A stretch of 62,630 nt of DNA, taken from NCBI GenBank assembly GCA_011525015.1, contig WTJC01000002.1, positions 1 through 62,630 of the forward strand, read 5' to 3'. Position numbers and translations under genes: made by a program. The notes beneath the pieces are model-generated. The model saw only the letters and a program-made list of their open reading frames with translations, searched no databases and was not told the origin of the DNA. Shown here piece after piece: positions 36,076 through 44,839 of this stretch; the stretch's first letter is position 1, and every line of letters starts with the position of its first letter. This stretch comes from Flavobacteriales bacterium (GTDB taxonomy: Bacteria; Bacteroidota; Bacteroidia; Flavobacteriales; Flavobacteriaceae).

Positions 36076-36735
36076 ATGAAAACCATATCTTCTGTTGTAG
36101 AAAGTTATATTCGACGTAAACCGTTTTTGCAAACAGCCTTATCTGAAGGCATTATAAATCTCACTTCGCTCTCGCGTTACATCAAACCAGAGGTTGAAGA
36201 AGTATTGCGAAAAGAAGTGCGAGATGGAGCGATTGTAATGGCCCTAAAGCGACTTTCTGAGAATCTGGAATTCTTAGCCACCCACAAAATTGTAAAAGTG
36301 CTTAAAGATATTGGTGAGATTACAGTGCGCTCTTCGCTCACCGATTATACGTTTCAGCTGACCCCTTCGATTCTTTCGAGTCAGCTTGAACTTATGCGTG
36401 AGATCGAGAATATGCCAGATATTTTTTACACTTCTTCAAGAGGGGTAAATGAAATCAATATTGTTGTGTCAAATCGATTGGAGAAGACCGTCGAACGTAT
36501 TTTTAAAAATGAAATATGCACGCAGAAGGCTGAACAACTGGCCTCAGTAAGTGTAAAGCTACCCTCAGAGAATGTAACGGTTCCTGGAATTTACTATTTT
36601 ATCTTTCAACGCTTAGCATGGGAAGGAATTGTGTTGTACGAAGTGATATCTACAACCAATGAATTTACTATTTTGGTAGATGACATACAGGCAGATAAGG
36701 CCTTTAGTATCATCAAAGCGTTGAAAAACTTATGA
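36076..36735 (+). CDS. ACT-domain protein, aspartate kinase-like without kinase domain
   Basis: A 219-residue protein. The first 85 residues resemble a helical winged-helix-like region (YIRRKPFLQTALSEGIINLTSLSRYI). The remainder reads as ACT-like regulatory repeats (ILVDDIQADKAFSIIKALKNL is the end of one). Bacteroidota relatives are often annotated aspartate kinase, but no kinase signature such as KFGG or GREGSD is present; a true aspartate kinase lies at 50487. It may sense an amino acid. The stop overlaps the next start by four bases (ATGA). Confidence 0.72.
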   Translation: MKTISSVVESYIRRKPFLQTALSEGIINLTSLSRYIKPEVEEVLRKEVRDGAIVMALKRLSENLEFLATHKIVKVLKDIGEITVRSSLTDYTFQLTPSILSSQLELMREIENMPDIFYTSSRGVNEINIVVSNRLEKTVERIFKNEICTQKAEQLASVSVKLPSENVTVPGIYYFIFQRLAWEGIVLYEVISTTNEFTILVDDIQADKAFSIIKALKNL

Positions 36736-38705
36736 AAAAATCCAGTGTAAAGTGGATACTCATTCCACTTCTTACTATCGTTTTACTTCTTGGAATTTCA
36801 ATCATTTATATTATTCTTCCTGCAAAACAGCAGCAGGATAATCCATTGGCTTTAATTCCAAATGATGCCATTGTTATTGTTGAGACCAGTAATCCCTGGG
36901 TGAATTGGCAAGAGATACGAAATTCTGAACCTTGGCAGTACATACAAACCCACCCTTATCTTCAGGAGTTGATGGAGGGGATGTCTGACTTTGATACCCT
37001 TTTTCAAAAAAATGAGAACCTCATGGAACTGCTCAATGACAGAACGGTGTATTTCTCAATGCATCTGATGTCAAATTTAGAATTGGGCTATCTCTACGCA
37101 GTTGATTTAAAGAGTTTATCTCGTTTAGCCTTATTTAAAACCCAATTAAAAAAATGGCTGGAACCAGATTATTTGGTGACCGAGTCAAGTATCAACGATC
37201 ATGAGGTCATTGAAATCTACGAACGCGATTCTGCAGAGCGTTTTTTTGTTGCCATCATTGATCGGCAATTGGTAGTGAGTTACGAGCGTAAGCTGCTTCA
37301 AGAAGCGCTGGATGGTTATCAGGATAGAGATTGGTATCAGGCAGAAGATTTTGAAGAATTACACCTGGCACTTGAAGAAGATCAGGTGCGATTTCTTATT
37401 CAATTCTCGCAACTCGAAGAATTTCTAAACAGGTATGCTGCTGAAGATTCTGGATTTACCGCTCAAATAGGCCAAAACTTTACCTTTAGCGGACTGAATT
37501 TTAGCATCGATAAAGACAATACGCTTCAAGCAGAAGGAAGCACCCTTATTGCACAAAATTCTAAATCCTATATTGAAGCCTTGCACAACTCAGGATCGTC
37601 TGAGCGGTCTGCCTACCATATTGCGCCCATAAGAACCGGCCTTTACCTCAGTTATACTTTTGATGATTTACAGCTGTTTATCGATAACCTTAAAAGCTCT
37701 TCTATGGTGGATGAGAAAGAGGTCAATACTTACGAAGAAAACATTGAAAAGTTGAGCAACTTTTTAGACTTCGATCTCATGCAAAGTTTGATCGAATGGG
37801 TCGATACCGAGGTTTCGATTTTTCAGTTTGAATCTGCCTTTGAGGTGAACAAAATTGAAATGGTTTTAGGACTTCGAGTGAAAGATAAAAATAGAGCTGC
37901 AGAAGAATTGGGTCGTTTTGAGCGACAAATCAGAAGAAAAACACCAATCAAATTTGAGACGATAAGCTATTACAATCACGAAATCAGATACCTCGCCCTC
38001 AAAGGATTTTTTAAGGTCTTTTTCGGTAAGCTCTTTCAAGATTTTGAAAAGCCCTATTACAGCTTAATTGATGATGTGGTGGTCTTTGCTGATAATCCCA
38101 ATGCGTTGAAAACTATGATCAAGGCCTATGTAGAAGAAACGACTTTAGATTACTCACAAACCTTTACCAAGTTTAATGAGCGTTTTGATGAGCAGGTTCC
38201 TATTTTTACCTATGTCAATACACCAGTGCTCTATGAGACCCTCTTGTCGTATGCTGATTTTGAAATGCGACAAAGCCTGATCAAAAACAAAAACTACCTC
38301 ATGAGTTTTCCTCAAATTGGTGTGGAATTGAAAACGAAAGAAGTGGGGTTTGAAAGTCAAATGAAAGCCTCATACATCCATTTTGAAGATTTAGAAGAAG
38401 TAGAAGATTTTGAGACCTATCACTTTGAAGATATTTACGATTGGCCCGAAAACGAAGAAGATGCCTTCTTTGTGGGAGACTTGCATCCGTCAGATATGGA
38501 AGCCAAGCAATACGAACTTTTTTACAGCAACGGAGCAATTCGAATCAAAGTAGAGCTCAAAAACGGCGAACTCAATGGTGATTACGTGAGTTACTACCCC
38601 AACGGAAAAAAGAAAATCCAAGGAAAATTTAGAAAAGGAAAACAACAAGGATTATGGAGATACTACAGCGCAGAAAACAAAATTTTAGAGCGAAAAAGAT
38701 TTTAA
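36732..38705 (+). CDS. DUF3352-like membrane protein with C-terminal MORN-type repeats
   Basis: A 657-residue protein with one N-terminal membrane segment (residues 10-31) and a large extracytoplasmic domain of DUF3352 type. In the last 60 residues, three MORN-variant repeats appear (FYSNGAIRIKVELKNGELNG, YYPNGKKKIQGKFRKGKQQG, LWRYYS). Function unknown. It is translationally coupled to the ACT protein and overlaps the following serine hydrolase gene by 52 bases, so the three may form one operon. Confidence 0.72.
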   Translation: MKKSSVKWILIPLLTIVLLLGISIIYIILPAKQQQDNPLALIPNDAIVIVETSNPWVNWQEIRNSEPWQYIQTHPYLQELMEGMSDFDTLFQKNENLMELLNDRTVYFSMHLMSNLELGYLYAVDLKSLSRLALFKTQLKKWLEPDYLVTESSINDHEVIEIYERDSAERFFVAIIDRQLVVSYERKLLQEALDGYQDRDWYQAEDFEELHLALEEDQVRFLIQFSQLEEFLNRYAAEDSGFTAQIGQNFTFSGLNFSIDKDNTLQAEGSTLIAQNSKSYIEALHNSGSSERSAYHIAPIRTGLYLSYTFDDLQLFIDNLKSSSMVDEKEVNTYEENIEKLSNFLDFDLMQSLIEWVDTEVSIFQFESAFEVNKIEMVLGLRVKDKNRAAEELGRFERQIRRKTPIKFETISYYNHEIRYLALKGFFKVFFGKLFQDFEKPYYSLIDDVVVFADNPNALKTMIKAYVEETTLDYSQTFTKFNERFDEQVPIFTYVNTPVLYETLLSYADFEMRQSLIKNKNYLMSFPQIGVELKTKEVGFESQMKASYIHFEDLEEVEDFETYHFEDIYDWPENEEDAFFVGDLHPSDMEAKQYELFYSNGAIRIKVELKNGELNGDYVSYYPNGKKKIQGKFRKGKQQGLWRYYSAENKILERKRF

Positions 38706-39853
38706 TAGCGGTACTAACGCTTTTCATTTTTACGAGTAACAATCATTTGACCTTTGGTCAGGATAGCTATTATCCACCAAAACACCAGTGGGAAATCAAT
38801 AGTTCATTTGCAAAAAAGCATCAAAAAGAATTACAGCAGTTAATCGATTTTGCACAAGCCAATGAATATTCTGGAGACAAAGATTTGAGAATTGCCATTT
38901 TGAAAGGATTCGCTCGTGAACCTTTTCACGAAATTTTGGGTCCTACCAAAAAACGTGGTGGCCCCGCAGGAATGATTATTAAGTCAGGAAAAATCGTCGC
39001 CAAATGGGGAGAAACTGATCGTGTCGATATGACCTTCAGTGTTACGAAGAGCTTCTTGGCAACCACTGCGGGATTGGCCTATGACCAAGGCCTTTTACCC
39101 GATTTCGATCATCAGGTGAAAGACTACATTTGGGACGGTACTTTTAGGGGTGCCCACAATGAGCAAATCACGTGGAAGCACTTACTGCATCAAACCTCTG
39201 ATTGGTCAGGTAGCCTATGGGGTATTCGTGATTGGGCCGACCGTCCACCCCGAGAAGGTGGTATAGACGATTGGAAGTATCGCGAGTTACGAACCCCTGG
39301 AACGGTGATGGAATACAACGATGTTCGCGTTAATGTGCTTGCCTATGCACTCACGCATTTACACAGAAAGCCATTGCCTCAAGTGCTTAAACCTTTGATG
39401 GATCAAATCGGGGCAAGTGACACTTGGCGGTGGTTTGGATACGAAAAGGCCTACACCCTTATCGACGGGGTGCAAATGCAATCGGTTACAGGAGGAGGAC
39501 ATTCTGGAGGAGGACTATTTATAAGTGCTGAAGATTTAGCTCGACTAGGACTACTCTATGCCAACAATGGAGTCTGGAACTCTACTCAAGTATTGAGCAG
39601 CTCTTTCATTGAAAAGGCGATTACACCATCAGAACCTAATCCGAATTACGGATTCATGTGGTGGTTGAATCAAGAAGGCGGACGCTACTGGGAAGGTGTG
39701 CCAAAACACGTTTTTTACGCCGCTGGTTTTGGAGGTAATTTTATCATTGTAGACCAAGAAGAAGAATTGGTAGTTGTACTCAGATGGCTTGAACCCCGAA
39801 AAGTATCAGACTTTATGAAGTTGCTGTATCAGCAGTTGTTCCCAAAGCGCTAA
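38654..39853 (+). CDS. secreted serine hydrolase, class C beta-lactamase-like
   Basis: A 399-residue enzyme of the beta-lactamase/CubicO family. The catalytic SVTK (SxxK) lies near residue 128, the YND triad residue in VMEYNDVRV near 217, and the HSGGG box near 286. A hydrophobic stretch (residues 16-31) suggests a signal peptide with an unusually long basic front part, because the first ATG lies 52 bases inside the previous gene. A GTG start downstream is an alternative. Substrate unknown; esterase or peptidase activity is equally possible. Its 3' end overlaps mfd by 41 bases. Confidence 0.85.
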   Translation: MEILQRRKQNFRAKKILIAVLTLFIFTSNNHLTFGQDSYYPPKHQWEINSSFAKKHQKELQQLIDFAQANEYSGDKDLRIAILKGFAREPFHEILGPTKKRGGPAGMIIKSGKIVAKWGETDRVDMTFSVTKSFLATTAGLAYDQGLLPDFDHQVKDYIWDGTFRGAHNEQITWKHLLHQTSDWSGSLWGIRDWADRPPREGGIDDWKYRELRTPGTVMEYNDVRVNVLAYALTHLHRKPLPQVLKPLMDQIGASDTWRWFGYEKAYTLIDGVQMQSVTGGGHSGGGLFISAEDLARLGLLYANNGVWNSTQVLSSSFIEKAITPSEPNPNYGFMWWLNQEGGRYWEGVPKHVFYAAGFGGNFIIVDQEEELVVVLRWLEPRKVSDFMKLLYQQLFPKR

Positions 39854-42800
39854 TGCGAGAAAGGGCGGTTTGAATGTCACTGACCTGGTCAATTCTCAAA
39901 AAGAGACGAAGCCCGTTTTTGGTCTGCTTTTCTTTGAGTTGACATTTAAAATTCACCTGTGTTGTTTGCTTGAGTACATGGTGAAAGGCTTCGCTTTGGA
40001 AAAATTCAGAGTCGTGATCAGCGATGAAATAGGCCAGTAAAGTGTCTTTTTTCAAAACGATTCGCTCAATAGCAAGCGCTTTGAGCATCCACTTTAAAGG
40101 TAGGGTCAGCAACAAGTTTTCAGCCTCCAACGGAAGTGGACCAAATCTATCGACCAGGGTGTCTTTGTAGGCATCGAGTTCTTCTTGATTTTTAAGGCTG
40201 TTGAGTTCTTGATAGAGTCTTAAACGCTCGGCAACTACGTTGATGTAATGATCGGGAAATAAGAGTTGAAGATCGGTGTCAATTTGAATTTCTTTGACAA
40301 AGTCTTTGTTGGTTTTTTCTTCATCTTGATAAAGCTCAGAGAACTCATTTTCTTTTAATTCTTCAATGGCCTCATTCAATATTTTTTGATAGGTATCAAA
40401 ACCCATTTCATTGATGAATCCGCTTTGTTCTCCGCCCAATAAGTCTCCAGCACCGCGTATTTCTAAATCCTTCATGGCGATGTGAAAACCGCTTCCGAGT
40501 TCGGTGTATTGCGAAAGGGCTTCCATGCGTTTACGCGCATCAGCAGTCATACTTTCTGTGCCCGGAGTAATGAAATAGCAAAAAGCCTTTTTGTTGGTTC
40601 TACCCACACGTCCGCGCATTTGGTGCAGATCACTGAGTCCGAAATTATTGGCGTTGTTGATTAAAATGGTGTTGGCATTGGGAATGTCTAATCCACTTTC
40701 AATAATGGTGGTCGAGACCAGTACATCAAATTCATTATTCATAAATGCGAGCATCAGGGCTTCGAGTTTTTTGCCCTCCATTTGACCGTGACCTACCCGT
40801 ATTCGGGCATCTGGTACCAGGCGCTGAATCATACCCGCCACCTCTTTGATGTTCTCGATACGGTTGTGGATGAAAAACACCTGTCCGTTGCGTTGAATTT
40901 CATAAGAAATACTGTCTCGAATCAATTCTTGATCAAAACGCACTACACGACTCTCAATAGGATAGCGATTCGGAGGAGGCGTATTGATGATAGACAAATC
41001 GCGAGCAGCCATCAAACTGAATTGAAGCGTTCTCGGAATTGGCGTAGCTGTTAGGGTGAGAATATCTACCTTTTCTTTGATGGATTTGAGTTTTTCTTTG
41101 ACCGAAACCCCAAATTTTTGTTCTTCATCAACAATGAGTAATCCCAAATCTTTGAATTTGATTTTGTCATTGACCAGTTGATGGGTTCCAATCAAAATAT
41201 CAATTTTTCCTTCGCCTAATTCATCGATAATTTCACGTTTTTCTTTGGCAGTTCTAAATCGATTTAAATAATCGATACGTACCGGAAAATTCTCCAATCG
41301 TTTCTTAAAGGTATTGGCGTGTTGAAAGGCAAGCACAGTGGTAGGCACGAGCACAGCCACTTGTTTTCCGTTATCGACAGCTTTAAAAGCCGCCCTAATG
41401 GCAACCTCGGTTTTTCCAAATCCCACATCACCGCAAACCAAACGATCCATGGGTCTGCTATTTTCCATGTCTTGTTTGACTTCTTTGGTGGCCTTTTCTT
41501 GGTCAGGGGTATCTTCAAAGAGAAACGAAGCTTCGAGTTCGTGTTGCAAATAACTGTCTTCGTTACAGGCAAAGCCCTTGTCAAGTCTTCGTTTTGCATA
41601 AACTTGAATGAGATTAAAGGCGATCTTTTTAACCCTTGCTTTGGTCTTTTGCTTGACTTTATTCCAAGCCCCTGATCCTAATTTATAGATACGGGGTACC
41701 TGACCGTCCTTGCCGTTAAACTTTGAGATTTTATGCAGTGAATGTATGCTGACATAAAGGATGTCGCGATCTCCATAAACCAATTTGATGGCTTCTTGCT
41801 TTTGTCCTTCTACATCTATTTTTTGCAGTCCGCCAAATTTACCAATCCCGTGATCGATATGGGTGACGTAATCACCAACGGCCAGTTTAGTCAGTTCCTT
41901 TAGACTGATGGCTTGTTTTTGTGCTCGATTTCCTTTGAGCTTAAACTTGTGGTAGCGCTGAAATATTTGGTGGTCGGTGTAACAGCTGATTTTTAAATCG
42001 CGATCTAAAAACCCTTGATAGAGATTTTCACTGATGGCATTGTAAGAAACCTTGGTCTCTAATTCTTGGAAAATATCATAAAAGCGCTGTTTTTGCTTGT
42101 CGCCAGCACACAGTAAATAATGGCTGTACTCCTTTTCACTGTGCTCCTCAAGGTGTTCTAATAAAAGGTCGAATCTTCGATTAAAGGCAGGTTGAGGAAT
42201 TTGTCCGAAATCGAGATCTGCAGTGTTAAATCGATTGATTTGAAGGTGCTTTTTCTTCTGATATTGACTTTTAAAGCTCGAGGCATTCAGGTATAATTCG
42301 TTCGGCTTTTGTCTTTGGATAGGACTTTCAATCTTTTCAAAGTTTTCAATGGCTTTGAGGTAAAGTTGATCGAGTTTGTTCTCAATTTGATCTGCTTGGT
42401 TGAGCAGTAATAGTACTGGGTCTTCAATGAAATCAAAAAATCCAATACGCTCTTCTAAATCAGTTTTGTGATCGAGATTGGGAAGGATGTTCATCTCTTC
42501 TTCAATTCGGATTGAAGTCTGCGTTTCGATATCAAATAAGCGAATACTCTCGATTTCGTCACCCATAAATTCAATGCGGTAGGGGTGCTCTTTCGAAAAT
42601 GAAAAGACATCGACAATTCCTCCGCGAACAGAAAACTCCCCAGCTTCGGTGACAAAGTCTACACGTTGAAATTCGTATTCAAAAAGCACCTCGTTTAAAA
42701 AGTCCAAGCTCATCTTCATGCCCGAATTAAGTGCAAGGGTGTTCTTTTGAATTTCTTGACGCGTCACTACTTTTTCGAGTAGCGCATCGGTATAGGTCAC

Positions 42801-43262
42801 TAAAATTAGGGGTTCACTCTTTTGTTTGAGGCGATTGAGTACTTCAGCTCGAAGTAAAACATTGGCGTTGTCGAGGGTAGTTACTTCATAAGGCCTTCTG
42901 TAGCTCGCTGGATAGAACAACACATGGCGCTCTCCTTTGATTTTTTCAAGATCATTGAGAAGATGAGCCGCTTCTTCTTTGTCGTTTACAACTACTACGG
43001 TATGCTGTTTTCTTTGTTGATATAGGGCCGCAGCAAGAAAAGATAATCCACTGCCTACAAGTCCATTCAGCTTAATTTCTTCTTTTTGGGCAATAAGAGA
43101 TTCCAGCCTTTTGAAATTTTCAGAGGTCTCGAATCGCTTTAGTATGTCGTTAAAACCGGCGTTCAAATCAAAAAGATAGATGTGCTGTTTCGGAGTACAA
43201 AAGTACGGCAAATAAGCAGTTTTTCTCATGCTTTTTAATGCAGACTTTTGCAGATTGGTCAT
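39813..43262 (-). CDS. mfd: transcription-repair coupling factor
   Basis: ATP-dependent translocase (1149 residues) that removes RNA polymerase stalled at lesions and recruits UvrAB. The UvrB-homology region is N-terminal, the CarD-like RNAP-binding domain is at about residues 460-525 (VGDYVTHIDHGIGKFGGLQ), and the helicase core has Walker A Lys617 (CGDVGFGKTEVA), DEEQKFG, TATPIPRTLQFS and QMRGRVGR. The C-terminal regulatory domain follows. The N-terminus is unusual; the alternative start at residue 12 cannot be excluded. The 3' end overlaps the serine hydrolase gene by 41 bases on the other strand. Confidence 0.95.
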   Translation of the reverse strand: MTNLQKSALKSMRKTAYLPYFCTPKQHIYLFDLNAGFNDILKRFETSENFKRLESLIAQKEEIKLNGLVGSGLSFLAAALYQQRKQHTVVVVNDKEEAAHLLNDLEKIKGERHVLFYPASYRRPYEVTTLDNANVLLRAEVLNRLKQKSEPLILVTYTDALLEKVVTRQEIQKNTLALNSGMKMSLDFLNEVLFEYEFQRVDFVTEAGEFSVRGGIVDVFSFSKEHPYRIEFMGDEIESIRLFDIETQTSIRIEEEMNILPNLDHKTDLEERIGFFDFIEDPVLLLLNQADQIENKLDQLYLKAIENFEKIESPIQRQKPNELYLNASSFKSQYQKKKHLQINRFNTADLDFGQIPQPAFNRRFDLLLEHLEEHSEKEYSHYLLCAGDKQKQRFYDIFQELETKVSYNAISENLYQGFLDRDLKISCYTDHQIFQRYHKFKLKGNRAQKQAISLKELTKLAVGDYVTHIDHGIGKFGGLQKIDVEGQKQEAIKLVYGDRDILYVSIHSLHKISKFNGKDGQVPRIYKLGSGAWNKVKQKTKARVKKIAFNLIQVYAKRRLDKGFACNEDSYLQHELEASFLFEDTPDQEKATKEVKQDMENSRPMDRLVCGDVGFGKTEVAIRAAFKAVDNGKQVAVLVPTTVLAFQHANTFKKRLENFPVRIDYLNRFRTAKEKREIIDELGEGKIDILIGTHQLVNDKIKFKDLGLLIVDEEQKFGVSVKEKLKSIKEKVDILTLTATPIPRTLQFSLMAARDLSIINTPPPNRYPIESRVVRFDQELIRDSISYEIQRNGQVFFIHNRIENIKEVAGMIQRLVPDARIRVGHGQMEGKKLEALMLAFMNNEFDVLVSTTIIESGLDIPNANTILINNANNFGLSDLHQMRGRVGRTNKKAFCYFITPGTESMTADARKRMEALSQYTELGSGFHIAMKDLEIRGAGDLLGGEQSGFINEMGFDTYQKILNEAIEELKENEFSELYQDEEKTNKDFVKEIQIDTDLQLLFPDHYINVVAERLRLYQELNSLKNQEELDAYKDTLVDRFGPLPLEAENLLLTLPLKWMLKALAIERIVLKKDTLLAYFIADHDSEFFQSEAFHHVLKQTTQVNFKCQLKEKQTKNGLRLFLRIDQVSDIQTALSRISALGTTADTATS

Positions 43263-43349
43263 AAAGAAGCACAGATTAATCGATAATTTTCGGTCAAGTT
43301 TTGAATGTGTTCTTCTGAATCCTATTTTTAGGGTAATGCCTGAGCAATT

Positions 43350-44042
43350 ATGAAAAAAAGCAACTGGATTACTAAAATCAAATATGCCGTAGGAGAAATA
43401 TTAATTATTTCAATTGGTCTTCTCATAGCATTACAGACCAATAATTGGAATGAAGAACGAAAAAATGCAATCAAAGAAAAGCTTCTCATCGGGCATATCA
43501 TTGAAGATTTGAATCTCGATACCATTCACATTAATCAGTCTTTATCCGAAGTGAAGCGTCAAAAAAAATTGATTGATGATTTGATAGCCAAGGTTTTTGA
43601 TTCGAACTATCCTTTAGAAGAGGATAAGATTGGTCTTTTGCGCTATTCATCGGATTTCAGACCTATCACACAACGAAATCACAGCATTGCAGTAAGCAGT
43701 TTAAAAGACGATTTGACGCGTCAACAAATTCAAAACTATTTTCTGCAAGAAGATGAGGTTTTAGACATTTTCTTGGAGTATGTCGATATCGTACACAACA
43801 AGGTCAGACCTTATTTAAGTAGTGTAGGTATGCACAATTTGAATGCTTTGAGAACAGACGAAAAAAGCAGTGACGAAGCCTCTTTACACCTTGAGGTTTT
43901 AGAAGAACAACTCTCGGTAGAGGCTTTTCAGCAATTGCTCTATGAAAGACGCCTTAAAACAGATGCACTCGAAAACTTACTCGAAGAAATTTTAATAAAA
44001 AATCAAAATCTAGTCAACTACCTCAAAGAGATTGAAGACTAA
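43350..44042 (+). CDS. DUF6090 membrane-anchored protein
   Basis: A 230-residue protein of the DUF6090 family, known only from Bacteroidota: a short basic head, one membrane segment (about residues 15-28, ILIISIGLLIAL), then QTNNWNEERKN and an acidic helical domain. Function unknown. A 33-residue membrane ORF follows 13 bases downstream. Confidence 0.87.
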   Translation: MKKSNWITKIKYAVGEILIISIGLLIALQTNNWNEERKNAIKEKLLIGHIIEDLNLDTIHINQSLSEVKRQKKLIDDLIAKVFDSNYPLEEDKIGLLRYSSDFRPITQRNHSIAVSSLKDDLTRQQIQNYFLQEDEVLDIFLEYVDIVHNKVRPYLSSVGMHNLNALRTDEKSSDEASLHLEVLEEQLSVEAFQQLLYERRLKTDALENLLEEILIKNQNLVNYLKEIED

Positions 44043-44055
44043 GAGCATTACACTT

Positions 44056-44157
44056 ATGAAGAAATCCAAGTATTTAAAGAAGTATGTGATTTTGTTGATT
44101 ATTGAAGTGGTTCTCATACTTACAGGTCTTTGGCTCTATGACCAGTATTATTCCTGA
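44056..44157 (+). CDS. 33-residue single-membrane-segment microprotein
   Basis: Small ORF 13 bases after DUF6090: MKKSKYLKKYVILLIIEVVL and so on, one membrane segment of about 17 residues behind a basic head, then GLWLYDQYYS. It begins with MKKS plus a basic run like its neighbour's N-terminus, so it could be a companion peptide or the remnant of a second DUF6090 copy. No protein evidence; the call rests on ATG, length and membrane pattern. Confidence 0.5.
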   Translation: MKKSKYLKKYVILLIIEVVLILTGLWLYDQYYS

Positions 44158-44179
44158 GCAAAAACGTATAATATTTTGC

Positions 44180-44839
44180 TTAGACGGGCACTACCGATTC
44201 TCCCGCAATGAGATAGATGTGTTCAAAATCCTCCACAGATATGGTGAATTTCCCTGTAAAAGTGCCGAAGGCAGGCATGATGATTTGGTGCTGAGAAACG
44301 CAAAAGCAAGGCAGTCTTAATTTTTGCCCTCCTTTTCCTTTCATGAGTGCAGCGGGATGCACATGCCCACAGATGTGATTGATGTTTTGTTCTTGCGGAT
44401 GGTGGAAGAGAAAAAGATCGTTTTCTAACTCAAAATCGAGTTGGGTTTCAATACCCAGTTTTTGGTAAATTTCATCTGAGATGCTGTCGTGATTTCCACG
44501 TACGAGATAAAATTGGCTGGGTACACCTGCAATCCAATTCGAAAATAAGTCGAACTCTCTGTTCTTATCGCTGTGAAACAAATCACCCATAAAACAGATT
44601 TGAAAAGGATTAAAAGTCTCGATGACCTCATCCATATTTTTAAAGTTTTGAAAAACGGCATTTTGAGGAACTGCTGCCCCGTGTTTTCTAAAGTGGGTCA
44701 CCTTACCTAAATGCACATCACTGATTAAGAGTAGGGAGTGTTTTTCAATGAAAATAGCCCCTGAATGGTGAAGACTTAGTTTTAGATTTTGCCAATTGAT
44801 TTCAATCATCCTACCGCCAAGTTTACGAAATATTCTCAA
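44180..44839 (-). CDS. pdeM: ligase-associated DNA damage response phosphoesterase (PdeM type)
   Basis: Calcineurin-like metallophosphoesterase, 219 residues: LLISDVHLGKVTHFRKHG, FMGDLFHSDKN, VRGNHDS and CGHVHPA provide the dimetal ligands. It is the last of the conserved four-gene ligase-associated repair module; it overlaps the helicase gene by 17 bases. The precise DNA or nucleotide substrate is unknown. Confidence 0.93.
   Translation of the reverse strand: MRIFRKLGGRMIEINWQNLKLSLHHSGAIFIEKHSLLLISDVHLGKVTHFRKHGAAVPQNAVFQNFKNMDEVIETFNPFQICFMGDLFHSDKNREFDLFSNWIAGVPSQFYLVRGNHDSISDEIYQKLGIETQLDFELENDLFLFHHPQEQNINHICGHVHPAALMKGKGGQKLRLPCFCVSQHQIIMPAFGTFTGKFTISVEDFEHIYLIAGESVVPV

Noticed and set aside
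36076-36735. Call as a true aspartate kinase
   Set aside because: No KFGG or GREGSD kinase motifs; only ACT-like regulatory sequence. The genuine enzyme lies at 50487-51776.
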